A stretch of 64,000 bases of DNA from Streptomyces sporangiiformans. Its GTDB lineage: Bacteria; Actinomycetota; Actinomycetes; Streptomycetales; Streptomycetaceae. Shown piece after piece: positions 33,569-42,641 of the stretch. The position numbers and the translations under genes were made by a program. The stretch spans positions 8,484 through 72,483 of the forward strand of contig NZ_VCHX02000320.1 of NCBI RefSeq assembly GCF_005768555.2. Direction: 5' to 3'. The notes beneath the pieces were generated by a model. It ran no database searches, was not told the DNA's origin, and saw nothing but the letters and a program-made list of their open reading frames with translations. Position 1 is the first letter of the stretch, and every line of letters begins with the position of its first letter.

Positions 33569-36082
33569 TCACAACTGGCCGACGTCGGTGACCTTCACGA
33601 CGGCACGTCCCTCGGCGTCGGAAGCCGACAGGTCGATCTCCGCGCTGATGCCCCAGTCATGGTCGCCGTTCGGATCGGCGAAGGTCTGCCGGACGCGCCA
33701 CAGGCCGTTCTGCGGCTCCTCCTCGATGAGCAGCAGCTTGGGGCCGCGAGCGTCGGGACCGGTGCCGAGGTCGTCGTACTCGTCCCAGTACTTGTCCATG
33801 GCCTCGCCCCAGGCGTCGGCGTCCCAGCCGGACTCGGCGTCCAGCTCGCCGAGTTCCTCGACGTGGTCGAGTGCGGCGAGCTCGACACGGCGGAACATGG
33901 CGTTGCGAACGAGGACCCGGAAGGCTCGCGCGTTCGCGGTGACCGGCCTGACCTGGTCAGCCTTCTCCTGGGCTTCCTCCGCCGTCATCTCCTCCGGGTT
34001 GGCGAGCTGCTCCCACTCGTCGAGGAGACTGGAGTCGACCTGACGCACCATCTCGCCGAGCCAGGCGATCAGGTCCTCCAGATCGTCGGACTTGAGATCG
34101 TCCGGGACCGTGTGGTCGAGAGCCTTGTACGCGCTCGCGAGGTAACGCAGCACGATGCCCTCGGTGCGGGCGAGTTCGTAGAAGGAGACGAACTCGGTGA
34201 AGGACAGGGCCCGTTCGTACATGTCACGGATGACGGACTTCGGCGACAGCGGATGGTCACCGACCCAAGGGTGGCTCTTGCGGTAGGTGTTGTACGCGTG
34301 GAAGAGGAGCTCCTCCAACGGCTTGGGGTACGACACGTCCTGGAGCCGCTCCATCCGCTCCTCGTACTCGACGCCGTCGGCCTTCATCGCCGCCACGGCT
34401 TCGCCGCGGGCCTTGTTCTGCTGAGCGGCGAGGATCTGCCGGGGGTCGTCCAGCGTGGACTCGACGACGGACACCATGTCCAGCGCGTAGGAGGGGGACT
34501 CAGGCTCCAGCAGTTCGAACGCGGCGAGCGCGAAGGTGGACAGCGGCTGGTTGAGCGCGAAGTCGTGCTGGAGATCGACCGTCAGCCGCACGATGCGGCC
34601 CTCGGCGTCCGGTTCGTCGAGCTTCTCGACGATGCCGCCGTCAAGGAGCGAGCGGTAGATGGCGATCGCTCGGCGGATGTGCCGCAACTGCTGCTTGCGC
34701 GGCTCGTGGTTGTCCTCCAGGAGATGGCGCATCTCCTCGAAGGCGTTGCCGGGCCGGGCGATCACCGACAGAAGCATCGTGTGTGTGACCCGGAAGCGGG
34801 AGGTGAGGGGTTCCGGATCGGACGTGATGAGCTTCTCGAACGTGTTCTCCGTCCAGCCGACGAATCCCTCGGGCGCCTTCTTCCGGACCACCTTGCGGCG
34901 TTTCTTCGGATCGTCTCCCGCCTTGGCGAGGGCCTTCTCGTTCTCGACGACATGCTCGGGTGCCTGGGCGACGACGAAGCCCGCCGTGTCGAAGCCCGCC
35001 CGGCCGGCGCGGCCCGCGATCTGGTGGAACTCCCGCGCGCGCAGTGTGCGCACCCGATTGCCGTCGTACTTCGCCAGAGCCGTGAACAGCACGGTGCGGA
35101 TCGGGACGTTGACGCCGACACCGAGGGTGTCCGTGCCGCAGATGACCTTCAACAGACCGGCCTGGGCCAGCTTCTCCACCAGACGCCGGTACTTGGGCAG
35201 CATGCCGGCGTGGTGCACGCCGATGCCGTGCCGTACGTAGCGGGAGAGATTGCGTCCGAACTTGGTGGTGAAGCGGAAGTTGCCGATCAGCTCGGCGATC
35301 TGGTCCTTCTCCGCACGCGAGCACATGTTGATGCTCATCAGTGCCTGTGCCCGCTCCACGGCCTGGGCCTGGGTGAAGTGGACGATGTAGACCGGAGCCT
35401 GCTTCGTCTCCAGGAGCTCGGTGAGCGTCTCCGTGAGCGGCGTCAGCTTGTACTCGTAGGAAAGGGGCACGGGCCGGGTGGCCGAGCGGACGACCGCGGT
35501 GGGCCGGCCGGTCCGCCGGGTGAGGTCCTTCTCGAACATCGAGACGTCGCCGAGCGTGGCCGACATCAGGATGAACTGGGCCTGAGGCAGTTCGAGGATC
35601 GGGATCTGCCAGGCCCAGCCGCGGTCGCCTTCGGCGTAGAAGTGGAACTCGTCCATGACGACCTGGCCGACGTCGGCGTTCCTGCCGTCGCGCAGCGCTA
35701 TGGAGGCGAGCACCTCGGCAGTGCAGCAGATGACGGGCGCGTCGGCGTTGACGGAGGCGTCGCCGGTCAGCATGCCCACGTTTTCGGTGCCGAAGATCTT
35801 GCACAGCTCGAAAAACTTCTCCGAGACGAGCGCCTTGATCGGCGCCGTGTAGAAAGTGACCTCGTCACGGGCCAGCGCCGCGAAGTGCGCACCAGCGGCG
35901 ATCATGCTCTTGCCCGAGCCGGTGGGCGTCGACACGATCACGTTCGCACCCGAGACCACCTCGATCAGCGCCTCCTCCTGGTGGGGATAGAGCGTGAGAC
36001 CACGTTCCCCGGCCCACGACTCGAAGGCTTCGTAGAGGGCGTCGGGATCTGCGGTCTGCGGCAGCTGATCGATAAGGGTCAC
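33569..36082 (-). CDS. Ski2-like DEAD/DEAH-box helicase with DUF3516-type C-terminus
   Basis: ATP-dependent RNA/DNA helicase of the Ski2/Mtr4/HelY-related group. The 837-residue product has motif I STPTGSGKSMI, motif II MDEFHFYAEG (DEFH, normal for this group), motif III MSATLGD, and motifs V/VI in GTDTLGVGVNVPIRTVLF and QIAGRAGRAGFDTAG. The C-terminal about 400 residues correspond to the actinobacterial DUF3516-type region. The start is GTG 36082 (VTLIDQLP), with GGGAG unusually close to it; other in-frame starts upstream lack similarity. It precedes tesB by 19 bp and is divergent from the YdjM-like gene. Confidence 0.9.
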   Translation of the reverse strand: MTLIDQLPQTADPDALYEAFESWAGERGLTLYPHQEEALIEVVSGANVIVSTPTGSGKSMIAAGAHFAALARDEVTFYTAPIKALVSEKFFELCKIFGTENVGMLTGDASVNADAPVICCTAEVLASIALRDGRNADVGQVVMDEFHFYAEGDRGWAWQIPILELPQAQFILMSATLGDVSMFEKDLTRRTGRPTAVVRSATRPVPLSYEYKLTPLTETLTELLETKQAPVYIVHFTQAQAVERAQALMSINMCSRAEKDQIAELIGNFRFTTKFGRNLSRYVRHGIGVHHAGMLPKYRRLVEKLAQAGLLKVICGTDTLGVGVNVPIRTVLFTALAKYDGNRVRTLRAREFHQIAGRAGRAGFDTAGFVVAQAPEHVVENEKALAKAGDDPKKRRKVVRKKAPEGFVGWTENTFEKLITSDPEPLTSRFRVTHTMLLSVIARPGNAFEEMRHLLEDNHEPRKQQLRHIRRAIAIYRSLLDGGIVEKLDEPDAEGRIVRLTVDLQHDFALNQPLSTFALAAFELLEPESPSYALDMVSVVESTLDDPRQILAAQQNKARGEAVAAMKADGVEYEERMERLQDVSYPKPLEELLFHAYNTYRKSHPWVGDHPLSPKSVIRDMYERALSFTEFVSFYELARTEGIVLRYLASAYKALDHTVPDDLKSDDLEDLIAWLGEMVRQVDSSLLDEWEQLANPEEMTAEEAQEKADQVRPVTANARAFRVLVRNAMFRRVELAALDHVEELGELDAESGWDADAWGEAMDKYWDEYDDLGTGPDARGPKLLLIEEEPQNGLWRVRQTFADPNGDHDWGISAEIDLSASDAEGRAVVKVTDVGQL

Positions 36083-36227
36083 GCTCCCATCTTGCCTGTG
36101 ATCCCCCGCAATGAGGGAATCGGTTGCCGACCCGAAGATCACGAACGCTACGCTGTGGCGCCGACGGGGCGTCAGTGCACGTATGCAACTGGACGCCGGT
36201 ACACGAGGAATGGGGCGGGCCACGGCC

Positions 36228-37022
36228 ATGATGGGACCAGCACACTCACTGTCGGGGGCCGCCGCCTGGCTGGGCGTCGGAGCCGCGGCCGCCGCCGCGG
36301 GTCACACGATGCCCTGGCCGGTCCTCCTGGTCGGCGCGCTGATCTGCGCCGGCGCCGCGCTCGCCCCGGACCTCGACCACAAAGCGGCCACCATTTCGCG
36401 CGCCTTCGGACCCCTCTCCCGGGGACTGTGCGAGATCGTCGACAAGCTCTCGTACGCCATCTACAAGGGGACGAAGAAGCAGGGCGATCCACGCCGCTCG
36501 GGTGGGCACCGCACGCTTACGCACACCTGGCTGTGGGCGGTGCTGATCGGCGCGGGCACCTCCGTCGTTGCGATCACTGGGGAGCGCTGGGCGGTCCTGG
36601 CGATTCTCTTCGTCCACATGGTGCTCGCCATCGAGGGTCTGCTGTGGCGGGCGACCCGCGGGTCCAGCAGCGATGTCCTGGTGTGGCTGCTCGCCGCGAC
36701 CAGCGCCTGGATCCTCGCCGGAGTCCTGGACAAGCCGGGGAACGGCTCCGACTGGCTGTTCACGGCGCCGGGCCAGGAGTACCTGTGGCTCGGGCTCCCA
36801 GTCGTCCTCGGCGCGCTGGTGCACGACATCGGGGACGCGCTGACGGTGTCCGGCTGCCCGATCCTGTGGCCGATACCGGTCGGCCGCAAGCGCTGGTACC
36901 CGGTGGGGCCGCCCAAGGCGATGCGGTTCCGGGCGGGCAGCTGGGTCGAGCTGAAGGTACTGATGCCGGCGTTCATGCTGCTCGGCGGAGTGGGCTGCGC
37001 GGCCGCGCTCAACGTCATCTGA
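36228..37022 (+). CDS. YdjM/LexA-binding-like inner-membrane metal-dependent hydrolase
   Basis: Membrane-bound member of the metal-dependent hydrolase (YdjM) family, with unknown substrate. The 264-residue product has the family N-terminal motif AHSLSGAAAW, conserved DLDHKAAT (about 49-56), GGHRTLTHTWLW (about 88-99) and a later HDIGDALT (about 205); the His and Asp residues are the likely metal ligands. Several hydrophobic helices lie between. ATG 36228 or 36231 is preferred; ATG 36210 has a ribosome-binding site with no spacing. E. coli YdjM is SOS-induced; no LexA box was seen here. Confidence 0.85.
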   Translation: MMGPAHSLSGAAAWLGVGAAAAAAGHTMPWPVLLVGALICAGAALAPDLDHKAATISRAFGPLSRGLCEIVDKLSYAIYKGTKKQGDPRRSGGHRTLTHTWLWAVLIGAGTSVVAITGERWAVLAILFVHMVLAIEGLLWRATRGSSSDVLVWLLAATSAWILAGVLDKPGNGSDWLFTAPGQEYLWLGLPVVLGALVHDIGDALTVSGCPILWPIPVGRKRWYPVGPPKAMRFRAGSWVELKVLMPAFMLLGGVGCAAALNVI

Positions 37023-37294
37023 GCGACTCGGCCGACCGCACGGGCAGTGCCTCGGTCGCCCGGCCCGGCAGCCGCGCTCCCGCCACCGGCACCCGGGGCA
37101 GCGGCCTGGCAACCGGGCCGAGCGAAGCTTGCTCACGTGTCGCTGTCCGCGGTCGACGGGGCGTAGCCGTGGCCGGGGCCGCCGGCCAGGGCGCAGGCCT
37201 CGGCGGACGGAGAGCGACACGCGTCGCCGTCCCCGGCCGGATGGGTTTGATCCGTGGGGAGTCCGCGCGCGGGCAGGGTGCGGTGACGGTGGTG

Positions 37295-37777
37295 TCAGCC
37301 GGACAGGGCATCCCCGTCGACGATGTGCATGGCAGCCTCCTCCGCCGATGCCGCAGCGCCGTCGATGCCCACGTCGGTGGCGATCAGCCGGCTCTCCTCG
37401 TCCTCGTGCGCACCTTCGTCGGGGGCCACGAGACGTCCGGATCGTGCGGCGCCCACCTCGTCGTCCAGGGCCTCGCCATCGGAGTCCGGGCAGTCACCGA
37501 TACCGTCTCCGTCAGCTGGTGCGACCTCCGGCAGTTCTTCTGCCAGGCGTTCCTCCAGCGTCTCGCCGCGCTGCCGTTCGGCCGCGGTCACATCTCTGCG
37601 CTCCACCGCCCACGGCCGCTCCGGTGGGGACCAACCCCGGTCCAGGGGGTCGCTCACGCCGTCGGATTCCAGGGTGTCTTCGGCGTCGAGCAGGCCGGCG
37701 TCGTCCTGAACCTCGGATTCGTCGGGCTGGTAGACGTCGTCTCCCCATCCGTCGGCGCTGTCCACGGGTACCTCCAT
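37295..37777 (-). CDS. DUF5709 domain protein
   Basis: Function unknown. The 160-residue acidic, mostly disordered product has the DUF5709 signature near the N-terminus: DVYQPDESEVQDDAGLLDAEDTLESDGVSDPLD and WSPPERPWAVE (about 12-55), then a Glu/Asp-rich middle part ERLAEELPEV and C-terminal SRLIATDVG with EEAAMHIVDGD. No membrane segment or signal. The start is ATG 37777 by family similarity; ribosome-binding signal is weak. The flanking 270-285 bp stretches on both sides hold nothing I recognise. Confidence 0.82.
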   Translation of the reverse strand: MEVPVDSADGWGDDVYQPDESEVQDDAGLLDAEDTLESDGVSDPLDRGWSPPERPWAVERRDVTAAERQRGETLEERLAEELPEVAPADGDGIGDCPDSDGEALDDEVGAARSGRLVAPDEGAHEDEESRLIATDVGIDGAAASAEEAAMHIVDGDALSG

Positions 37778-38062
37778 GTGGTGCGGGCCGACCCGCTGTC
37801 GCCGCGTTCGCCGGGCGGGCGAGCGGGCCCCTGGGCTCGAGCTGCGCCCCCGCGGAACCGGGTGGCTTTTGGGCCTGCCCATGCCGGTGCCGACATCCAG
37901 CCTTCCACTCCTCTTCGACTCACCGCAACGCCACGGAGTCGGTACGCCGTCCCGGCCGCGCTCCTGTCGGCGGCCGCGAACCCTGGCCGGGGCCCACGCA
38001 CAGCCCCGGAGCCGGTCCGCCCGCCCGAAGAACACAGGCGGACCGGACACCGGAGCTGCGGC

Positions 38063-39853
38063 TCACCCGTGCCAGGACCGCCACAGTGCCGCGTACGCGC
38101 CGTCGGCGGCGACCAGCTGGTCGTGGCTGCCGAGTTCGCTGATGCGGCCGCTCTCGACGACGGCGATGACGTCGGCGTCGTGGGCGGTGTGCAGCCGGTG
38201 GGCGATGGCGATCACGGTCCGGCCATCGAGGACGCGGGCCAGGGAGCGTTCCAGGTGGCGGGCCGCGCGCGGGTCGAGGAGCGAGGTGGCCTCGTCCAGG
38301 ACCAGTGTGTGCGGGTCGGCCAGCACCAGCCGGGCGAGCGCGATCTGCTGGGCCTGGGCCGGGGTGAGCGTCAGTCCGCCCGAGCCGACCTCGGTGTCCA
38401 GGCCGTCCTCCAGCGCACGGGCCCACCCGTCGGCATCGACCGCGCCGAGGGCAGCCCACAGCTCGGCGTCTTCGGCACCTGTGCGGGCGAGCAGCAGGTT
38501 GTCGCGCAGGGACCCCACGAAAACATGGTGTTCCTGGTTGACCAGCGCCACATGGGCCCGGATCTCTTCGGCGGACATCTCGGAGAGCTCGGTGCCGCCC
38601 AGGGTGATGTGGCCGTCGCGGGGCGCGTAGATCCCGGCGAGCAGCCTGCCCAGCGTGGACTTGCCCGCGCCGGACGGGCCGACCAGGGCCAGGCGGGTGC
38701 CCGGCGCGACCTCCAGAGAGACCTTGCGCAGGACATCGACGCCGGCGCGGTAGCCGAAGTGCACCCGGTCGGCGTGGACGTCACGCCCGTCGGGGGCCGG
38801 CGACCCGTCACCGGCATCCGGCTCGATGTCGCGGACACCGACCAGCCGGGCCAGCGAGACATGGGCCACCTGCAGCTCGTCGTACCAGCGCAGGATCAGC
38901 CCCACCGGGTCGACGAGCATCTGGGCGATCAGCGCGCCCGTCGTCAGCTGGCCGATCCCGATCCACCCCTGGAGGACGAAGAATCCGCCGATCATCAGGA
39001 CCGAGCCGAGGACCGTGACATGCGTGATGTTGATGACCGGGAACAGCACCGAGCGCAGCCACAGCGTGTACCGCTCCCATGCCGTCCACTCCCTGACACG
39101 GCGGTCCGACAGACCGATGCGGCGCGCGCCCAGGCGGTGGGCCTCGACGGTGCGCCCGGCGTCCACGGTCTCGGCGAGCACGCCGGCCACGGCGGCGTAG
39201 CCGGCGGCCTCGGAGCGGTAGGCCGACGGCGCGCGCTTGAAGTACCAGCGGCAACCGGCGACGAGGAGCGGGACGGCGACCAGTACGGCGGGGGCGAGCG
39301 GCGGCGCGGTCACGGCGAGCCCTCCGAGCAGCAGGACCACCCACACCACACCGATGGCCAGCTGCGGCACGGCCTCGCGCATGGCGTTGGCGAGCCGGTC
39401 GATGTCCGTGGTGATCCGGGACAGCAGGTCGCCGGTCCCGGCCCGCTCGAGGACACCCGGCGGCAGTCCGACCGACCGGACAAGGAAGTCCTCGCGCAGG
39501 TCGGCCAGCATCCGTTCGCCGAGCATGGCGCCACGCAGCCGGACCTGGCGTACGAACACCGCCTGGACGGCCAGGGCGATGACGAAGAACGCGGCGGTGC
39601 GCTCCAGATGCACCTCGCGTGCCGAGGCCGCGCCGTCGGAGACGCGTTCGACGAGGGATCCCAGCAGATAGGGGCCCACCATCGAGGCGACGACGGCGGC
39701 TGTGTTGACGGTGATGAGCAGCAGGAAGGCCCGGCGGTGCCGTTGGAACAGTTCGGCCACGTAGGCGCGTACGGTCTCCGGGGCGCCGACCGGCAGAGTG
39801 TTCGCCGTCGTCGGGGCCGCCGGGTCGTAGGCCGGTGGCGCCACGCCGATCAT
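38063..39853 (-). CDS. Heterodimeric ABC exporter, subunit with intact Walker A and degenerate signature
   Basis: Half-transporter (596 aa) that pairs with the product of the overlapping upstream gene. It has an exporter membrane domain (about 30-330) and an ATPase domain (about 370-590) with intact Walker A GPSGAGKST, Q-loop LVNQEHHVF, Walker B TLVLDEATSLLD (catalytic Glu present) and H-loop IAHRLHT. The signature reads LTPAQ instead of LSGGQ. By the geometry of ABC dimers its Walker A faces the partner's intact signature, giving a competent site. The ATG overlaps the partner's stop codon by four bases. Substrate unknown. Confidence 0.93.
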   Translation of the reverse strand: MIGVAPPAYDPAAPTTANTLPVGAPETVRAYVAELFQRHRRAFLLLITVNTAAVVASMVGPYLLGSLVERVSDGAASAREVHLERTAAFFVIALAVQAVFVRQVRLRGAMLGERMLADLREDFLVRSVGLPPGVLERAGTGDLLSRITTDIDRLANAMREAVPQLAIGVVWVVLLLGGLAVTAPPLAPAVLVAVPLLVAGCRWYFKRAPSAYRSEAAGYAAVAGVLAETVDAGRTVEAHRLGARRIGLSDRRVREWTAWERYTLWLRSVLFPVINITHVTVLGSVLMIGGFFVLQGWIGIGQLTTGALIAQMLVDPVGLILRWYDELQVAHVSLARLVGVRDIEPDAGDGSPAPDGRDVHADRVHFGYRAGVDVLRKVSLEVAPGTRLALVGPSGAGKSTLGRLLAGIYAPRDGHITLGGTELSEMSAEEIRAHVALVNQEHHVFVGSLRDNLLLARTGAEDAELWAALGAVDADGWARALEDGLDTEVGSGGLTLTPAQAQQIALARLVLADPHTLVLDEATSLLDPRAARHLERSLARVLDGRTVIAIAHRLHTAHDADVIAVVESGRISELGSHDQLVAADGAYAALWRSWHG

Positions 39854-41667
39854 GCGGTCTCCTCGATTTCTTCCAGGTCGTCCAGTTCATTGAGCTGCTT
39901 CACATGGCCCCTGTCGTGCGCTGAGGCCTCGTCGTCGGTCTCGCGGGTCACCACGGCTCGGTACCGGGCTTCGCTGTGCACCAGTTCACGGTGCACGCCG
40001 ACCGCCGCGACCTCGCCCTCGTGGACGAGCGCGACCCGGTCCGCGTGGTCCAGGAGGAGGGGGGACGAGGTGAACACCACCGTCGTACGCCCCTGCCGCA
40101 GGGACCGGATCCCGTCGGCGATCCGCGCCTCGGTGTGGGAGTCGACGGCGGACGTCGGCTCGTCCAGGACGAGCACCTCGGGGTCGGTGACCAGGGACCG
40201 GGCCAGCGCGAGACGCTGGCGCTGGCCGCCCGACAGGGAGCGCCCGCGTTCGGTGATCCGGGCGTCCATCGGGTCCTCGGCGTCCAGCGACCCCTGGGCA
40301 AGGGCGTCCAGGACGTCGCCGCACTGGGCGGCGGCCAGCGCGTCCTCGGCACTCACATCGCCCGAGGCCGGCACGTCGAGGAGTTCGCGAAGGCTGCCGG
40401 ACAGCAGCACAGGGTCCTTGTCCTGGACGAGGACGGCGCCGCGGGCGGAGTCGAGCGGCAGCTCGTCCAGCGGTACGCCGCCGAGGAGCGCGGACGGCAG
40501 GTCCGACGAGGCCGCCGCATGCCCGCCGAGCCGCTCGGCCAGCACGCCCGCCGCGTCCGGGTCGCCGCACACCACGGCGGTGAGCCGCCCGGCCGGAGCG
40601 AGCAGACCCGTCGACGGGTCGTACAGATCGCCGGTCGGCGCTTCGGCCTCGCGCGACCCCTCGCTGTCCGTCGCCCGCTCCAGCGCCAGCACCCCGGCCG
40701 CGCGCTTCGCGGACGGCCGGGAGAAGGAGTACGCCATCGCGATCTCCTCGAAGTGGTGGAGCGGATACGTGAGGATCATGACGGCGCTGTACACGGTGAC
40801 CATCTCGCCGACGGTGATGCGTCCCTCCCGAGCCAGATGCACGCCGTGCCAGACGACCGCGATCAGCAGGAGTCCGGGCAGCAGCACCTGGATCGCGGAG
40901 ATCATCGACCACATACGGGCGCTGCGGACGGCGGCCCGGCGGACCTCCTGGGAGGCCCGGCGGTAGCGGTCCAGGAACAGTTCCTCGCCACCGATGCCGC
41001 GCAGCACGCGCAGACCCGCGACGGTGTCCGAGGCCAGCTCCGTGGCACGTCCCGCCTTCTCCCGCTGGAAGTCGGCACGCCGGGTCGCGCGGGGCAGCAG
41101 CGGCAGCACCGCCAGCGCCAGGACGGGCACGCCCACGGCGACGACGATCCCCAGCTCGGGCTCGTACACGACCAGGGCGACGCAGACGAAGACGACGGTC
41201 AGGGCCGCCGCGGTGAACCGCGACACGGCCTCCACGAACCAGCCGATCTTCTCCACGTCACCCGTGGAGACCGCGACGACCTCGCCCGCCGCGACCCGCC
41301 GCGTCAGCGCGGAACCCAGCTGGGCGGTCCGGCGGGCCAGCAACTGCTGGACACGCGCGGCAGCGGTGATCCAGTTGGTGACAGCGGTGCGGTGCAGCAT
41401 GGTGTCGCCCACCGCGATACCGAGCCCGCACAGCGCGATCAGCCCGCCCGCGAGGGTGAGCCGCGCACCGGAGCGGTCCACGACGGCCTGGACGGAGAAG
41501 CCGACGCAGAAGGGCAGTCCGGACACGGAAAGGAAGTGCAGCAGCCCCCAGGCCAGGGACTTCAGTTGTCCGCCGAGTTGATTGAGACCGAGCCACAGCA
41601 GGAATCGAGGACCCGAGCGTGCGTCCGGCACACCCGGGTCGCGATACGGAAGATCTTGAATCTGCAT
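39850..41667 (-). CDS. Heterodimeric ABC exporter, subunit with lost Walker A and intact signature
   Basis: Half-transporter (605 aa), first gene of the exporter pair. The membrane domain spans about 30-330. In the ATPase domain the Walker A region reads CGDPDAAGV in place of GxxGxGKS, so the phosphate-binding Lys is absent. Signature LSGGQRQRLALARSL, Walker B VLVLDEPTSAVD and a D-loop are intact; the H-loop position reads TSSPLLL instead of AHR. So its own Walker A/H-loop site is dead while its signature completes the partner's site. The divergent L,D-transpeptidase gene lies about 190 bp away. Substrate unknown. Confidence 0.93.
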   Translation of the reverse strand: MQIQDLPYRDPGVPDARSGPRFLLWLGLNQLGGQLKSLAWGLLHFLSVSGLPFCVGFSVQAVVDRSGARLTLAGGLIALCGLGIAVGDTMLHRTAVTNWITAAARVQQLLARRTAQLGSALTRRVAAGEVVAVSTGDVEKIGWFVEAVSRFTAAALTVVFVCVALVVYEPELGIVVAVGVPVLALAVLPLLPRATRRADFQREKAGRATELASDTVAGLRVLRGIGGEELFLDRYRRASQEVRRAAVRSARMWSMISAIQVLLPGLLLIAVVWHGVHLAREGRITVGEMVTVYSAVMILTYPLHHFEEIAMAYSFSRPSAKRAAGVLALERATDSEGSREAEAPTGDLYDPSTGLLAPAGRLTAVVCGDPDAAGVLAERLGGHAAASSDLPSALLGGVPLDELPLDSARGAVLVQDKDPVLLSGSLRELLDVPASGDVSAEDALAAAQCGDVLDALAQGSLDAEDPMDARITERGRSLSGGQRQRLALARSLVTDPEVLVLDEPTSAVDSHTEARIADGIRSLRQGRTTVVFTSSPLLLDHADRVALVHEGEVAAVGVHRELVHSEARYRAVVTRETDDEASAHDRGHVKQLNELDDLEEIEETA

Positions 41668-41855
41668 GACGTCCCAGAGGCTCGTAGAACGGGGTGGGGG
41701 GAGGCAGCAAGCCGTGAAAGGTTCGCGTCACAGAGTGTCCGCAGGCAAACGGTTTTCCGCCGCCTGGCAAAGATTCGGCCCGGACTGTCCTTATATGGCC
41801 GGTATACCGAGGGCCGGGACGTAATCGTCCGGAACACGGTGCGACGATGGACGGC

Positions 41856-42599
41856 ATGCGAATAGGCGGTGCGATGCGCACGACGGCAGCCGCGGCGGTC
41901 TGCGGTGCTCTTCTGGTGTCCCTGACGGCCTGCGGTGGTTCGGACGGTGAGGACGGTCGCAGGGACGACGCCCGGTCGAGTGACAAGCCAGGGCAGGCAC
42001 AGGCGCGCACCGTCGACCTCAAACGCATCCCCGACGTCGGCGACCGGCTGCAGAAGCAGATCCCCGTCAACTCCCGCCAGGTGGTGGCGGTCTACGGCGA
42101 GGGCAAGGACTCGGCGGACTCCAGGATCGTCCTCTACACCAAGTCGGGTGCCACCTGGGACCAGACCCGCAGCTGGCAGGGGCACAACGGCAAGAAGGGC
42201 TGGACCACCGACCACCGCGAGGGCGACAAACGCAGCCCCGTGGGTGTGTTCACGCTCAGCGACGCGGGCGGCGTCCTCGACGATCCGGGCGCCAAGCTCC
42301 CGTACACCCAGTCCGCGGGCTTCCAGGCCCCGCGCTACTGGGCCAAGTCGCACTGGAACGACTTCGACTACGTCATCGCCATCGACTACAACCGCGTCAA
42401 GGGCACCTCGCCGAACGACCCGACCCGCCCGCAGGGCCAGTCCAAGGGCGGCAGCATCTGGCTGCACATGGACCACGGCAGCGGCACGTCGGCCTGTGTG
42501 AGCCTGCCCAAGCGGGGCATGGAGTACCTGCTGCGCACGCTCGACCCGGCCAAGCACCCGGTCGTGGTGATGGGCGACAAGGCGGACCTCAAGTCCTGA
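41856..42599 (+). CDS. Lipoprotein L,D-transpeptidase-like (YkuD-fold) protein
   Basis: Predicted cell-wall cross-linking or tailoring enzyme outside the membrane. The 247-residue product starts with a lipoprotein signal with lipobox LTACGG (Cys about 26), a charged linker, and a YkuD-type domain (about 55-240). The catalytic pattern is HMDHGSGTSACVSLP, with His and the nucleophile Cys. ATG 41856 and the later ATG 41874 are the plausible starts; both leave a good lipoprotein signal. An ATG at 41847 lacks a ribosome-binding site. It is followed after 42 bp by the PNGase A gene. Confidence 0.87.
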   Translation: MRIGGAMRTTAAAAVCGALLVSLTACGGSDGEDGRRDDARSSDKPGQAQARTVDLKRIPDVGDRLQKQIPVNSRQVVAVYGEGKDSADSRIVLYTKSGATWDQTRSWQGHNGKKGWTTDHREGDKRSPVGVFTLSDAGGVLDDPGAKLPYTQSAGFQAPRYWAKSHWNDFDYVIAIDYNRVKGTSPNDPTRPQGQSKGGSIWLHMDHGSGTSACVSLPKRGMEYLLRTLDPAKHPVVVMGDKADLKS

Positions 42600-42641
42600 C
42601 GTCTCATTGCGGGAAGGGCCAACTCCCCGTAGAACACCGCC

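Noticed and set aside
37015..37311. 98-residue minus-strand frame downstream of DUF5709
   Set aside because: Pro/Arg/Thr-rich, with no ribosome-binding site, no family similarity and irregular third-position GC. Not supported as a gene.
33242..40966. Very long plus-strand open frame opposite tesB, the Ski2-like helicase and the ABC genes
   Set aside because: It is antisense to several clear genes and its translation is low-complexity (Arg/Gly/Val/Asp) with no domain. Long antisense frames are expected in GC-rich DNA.
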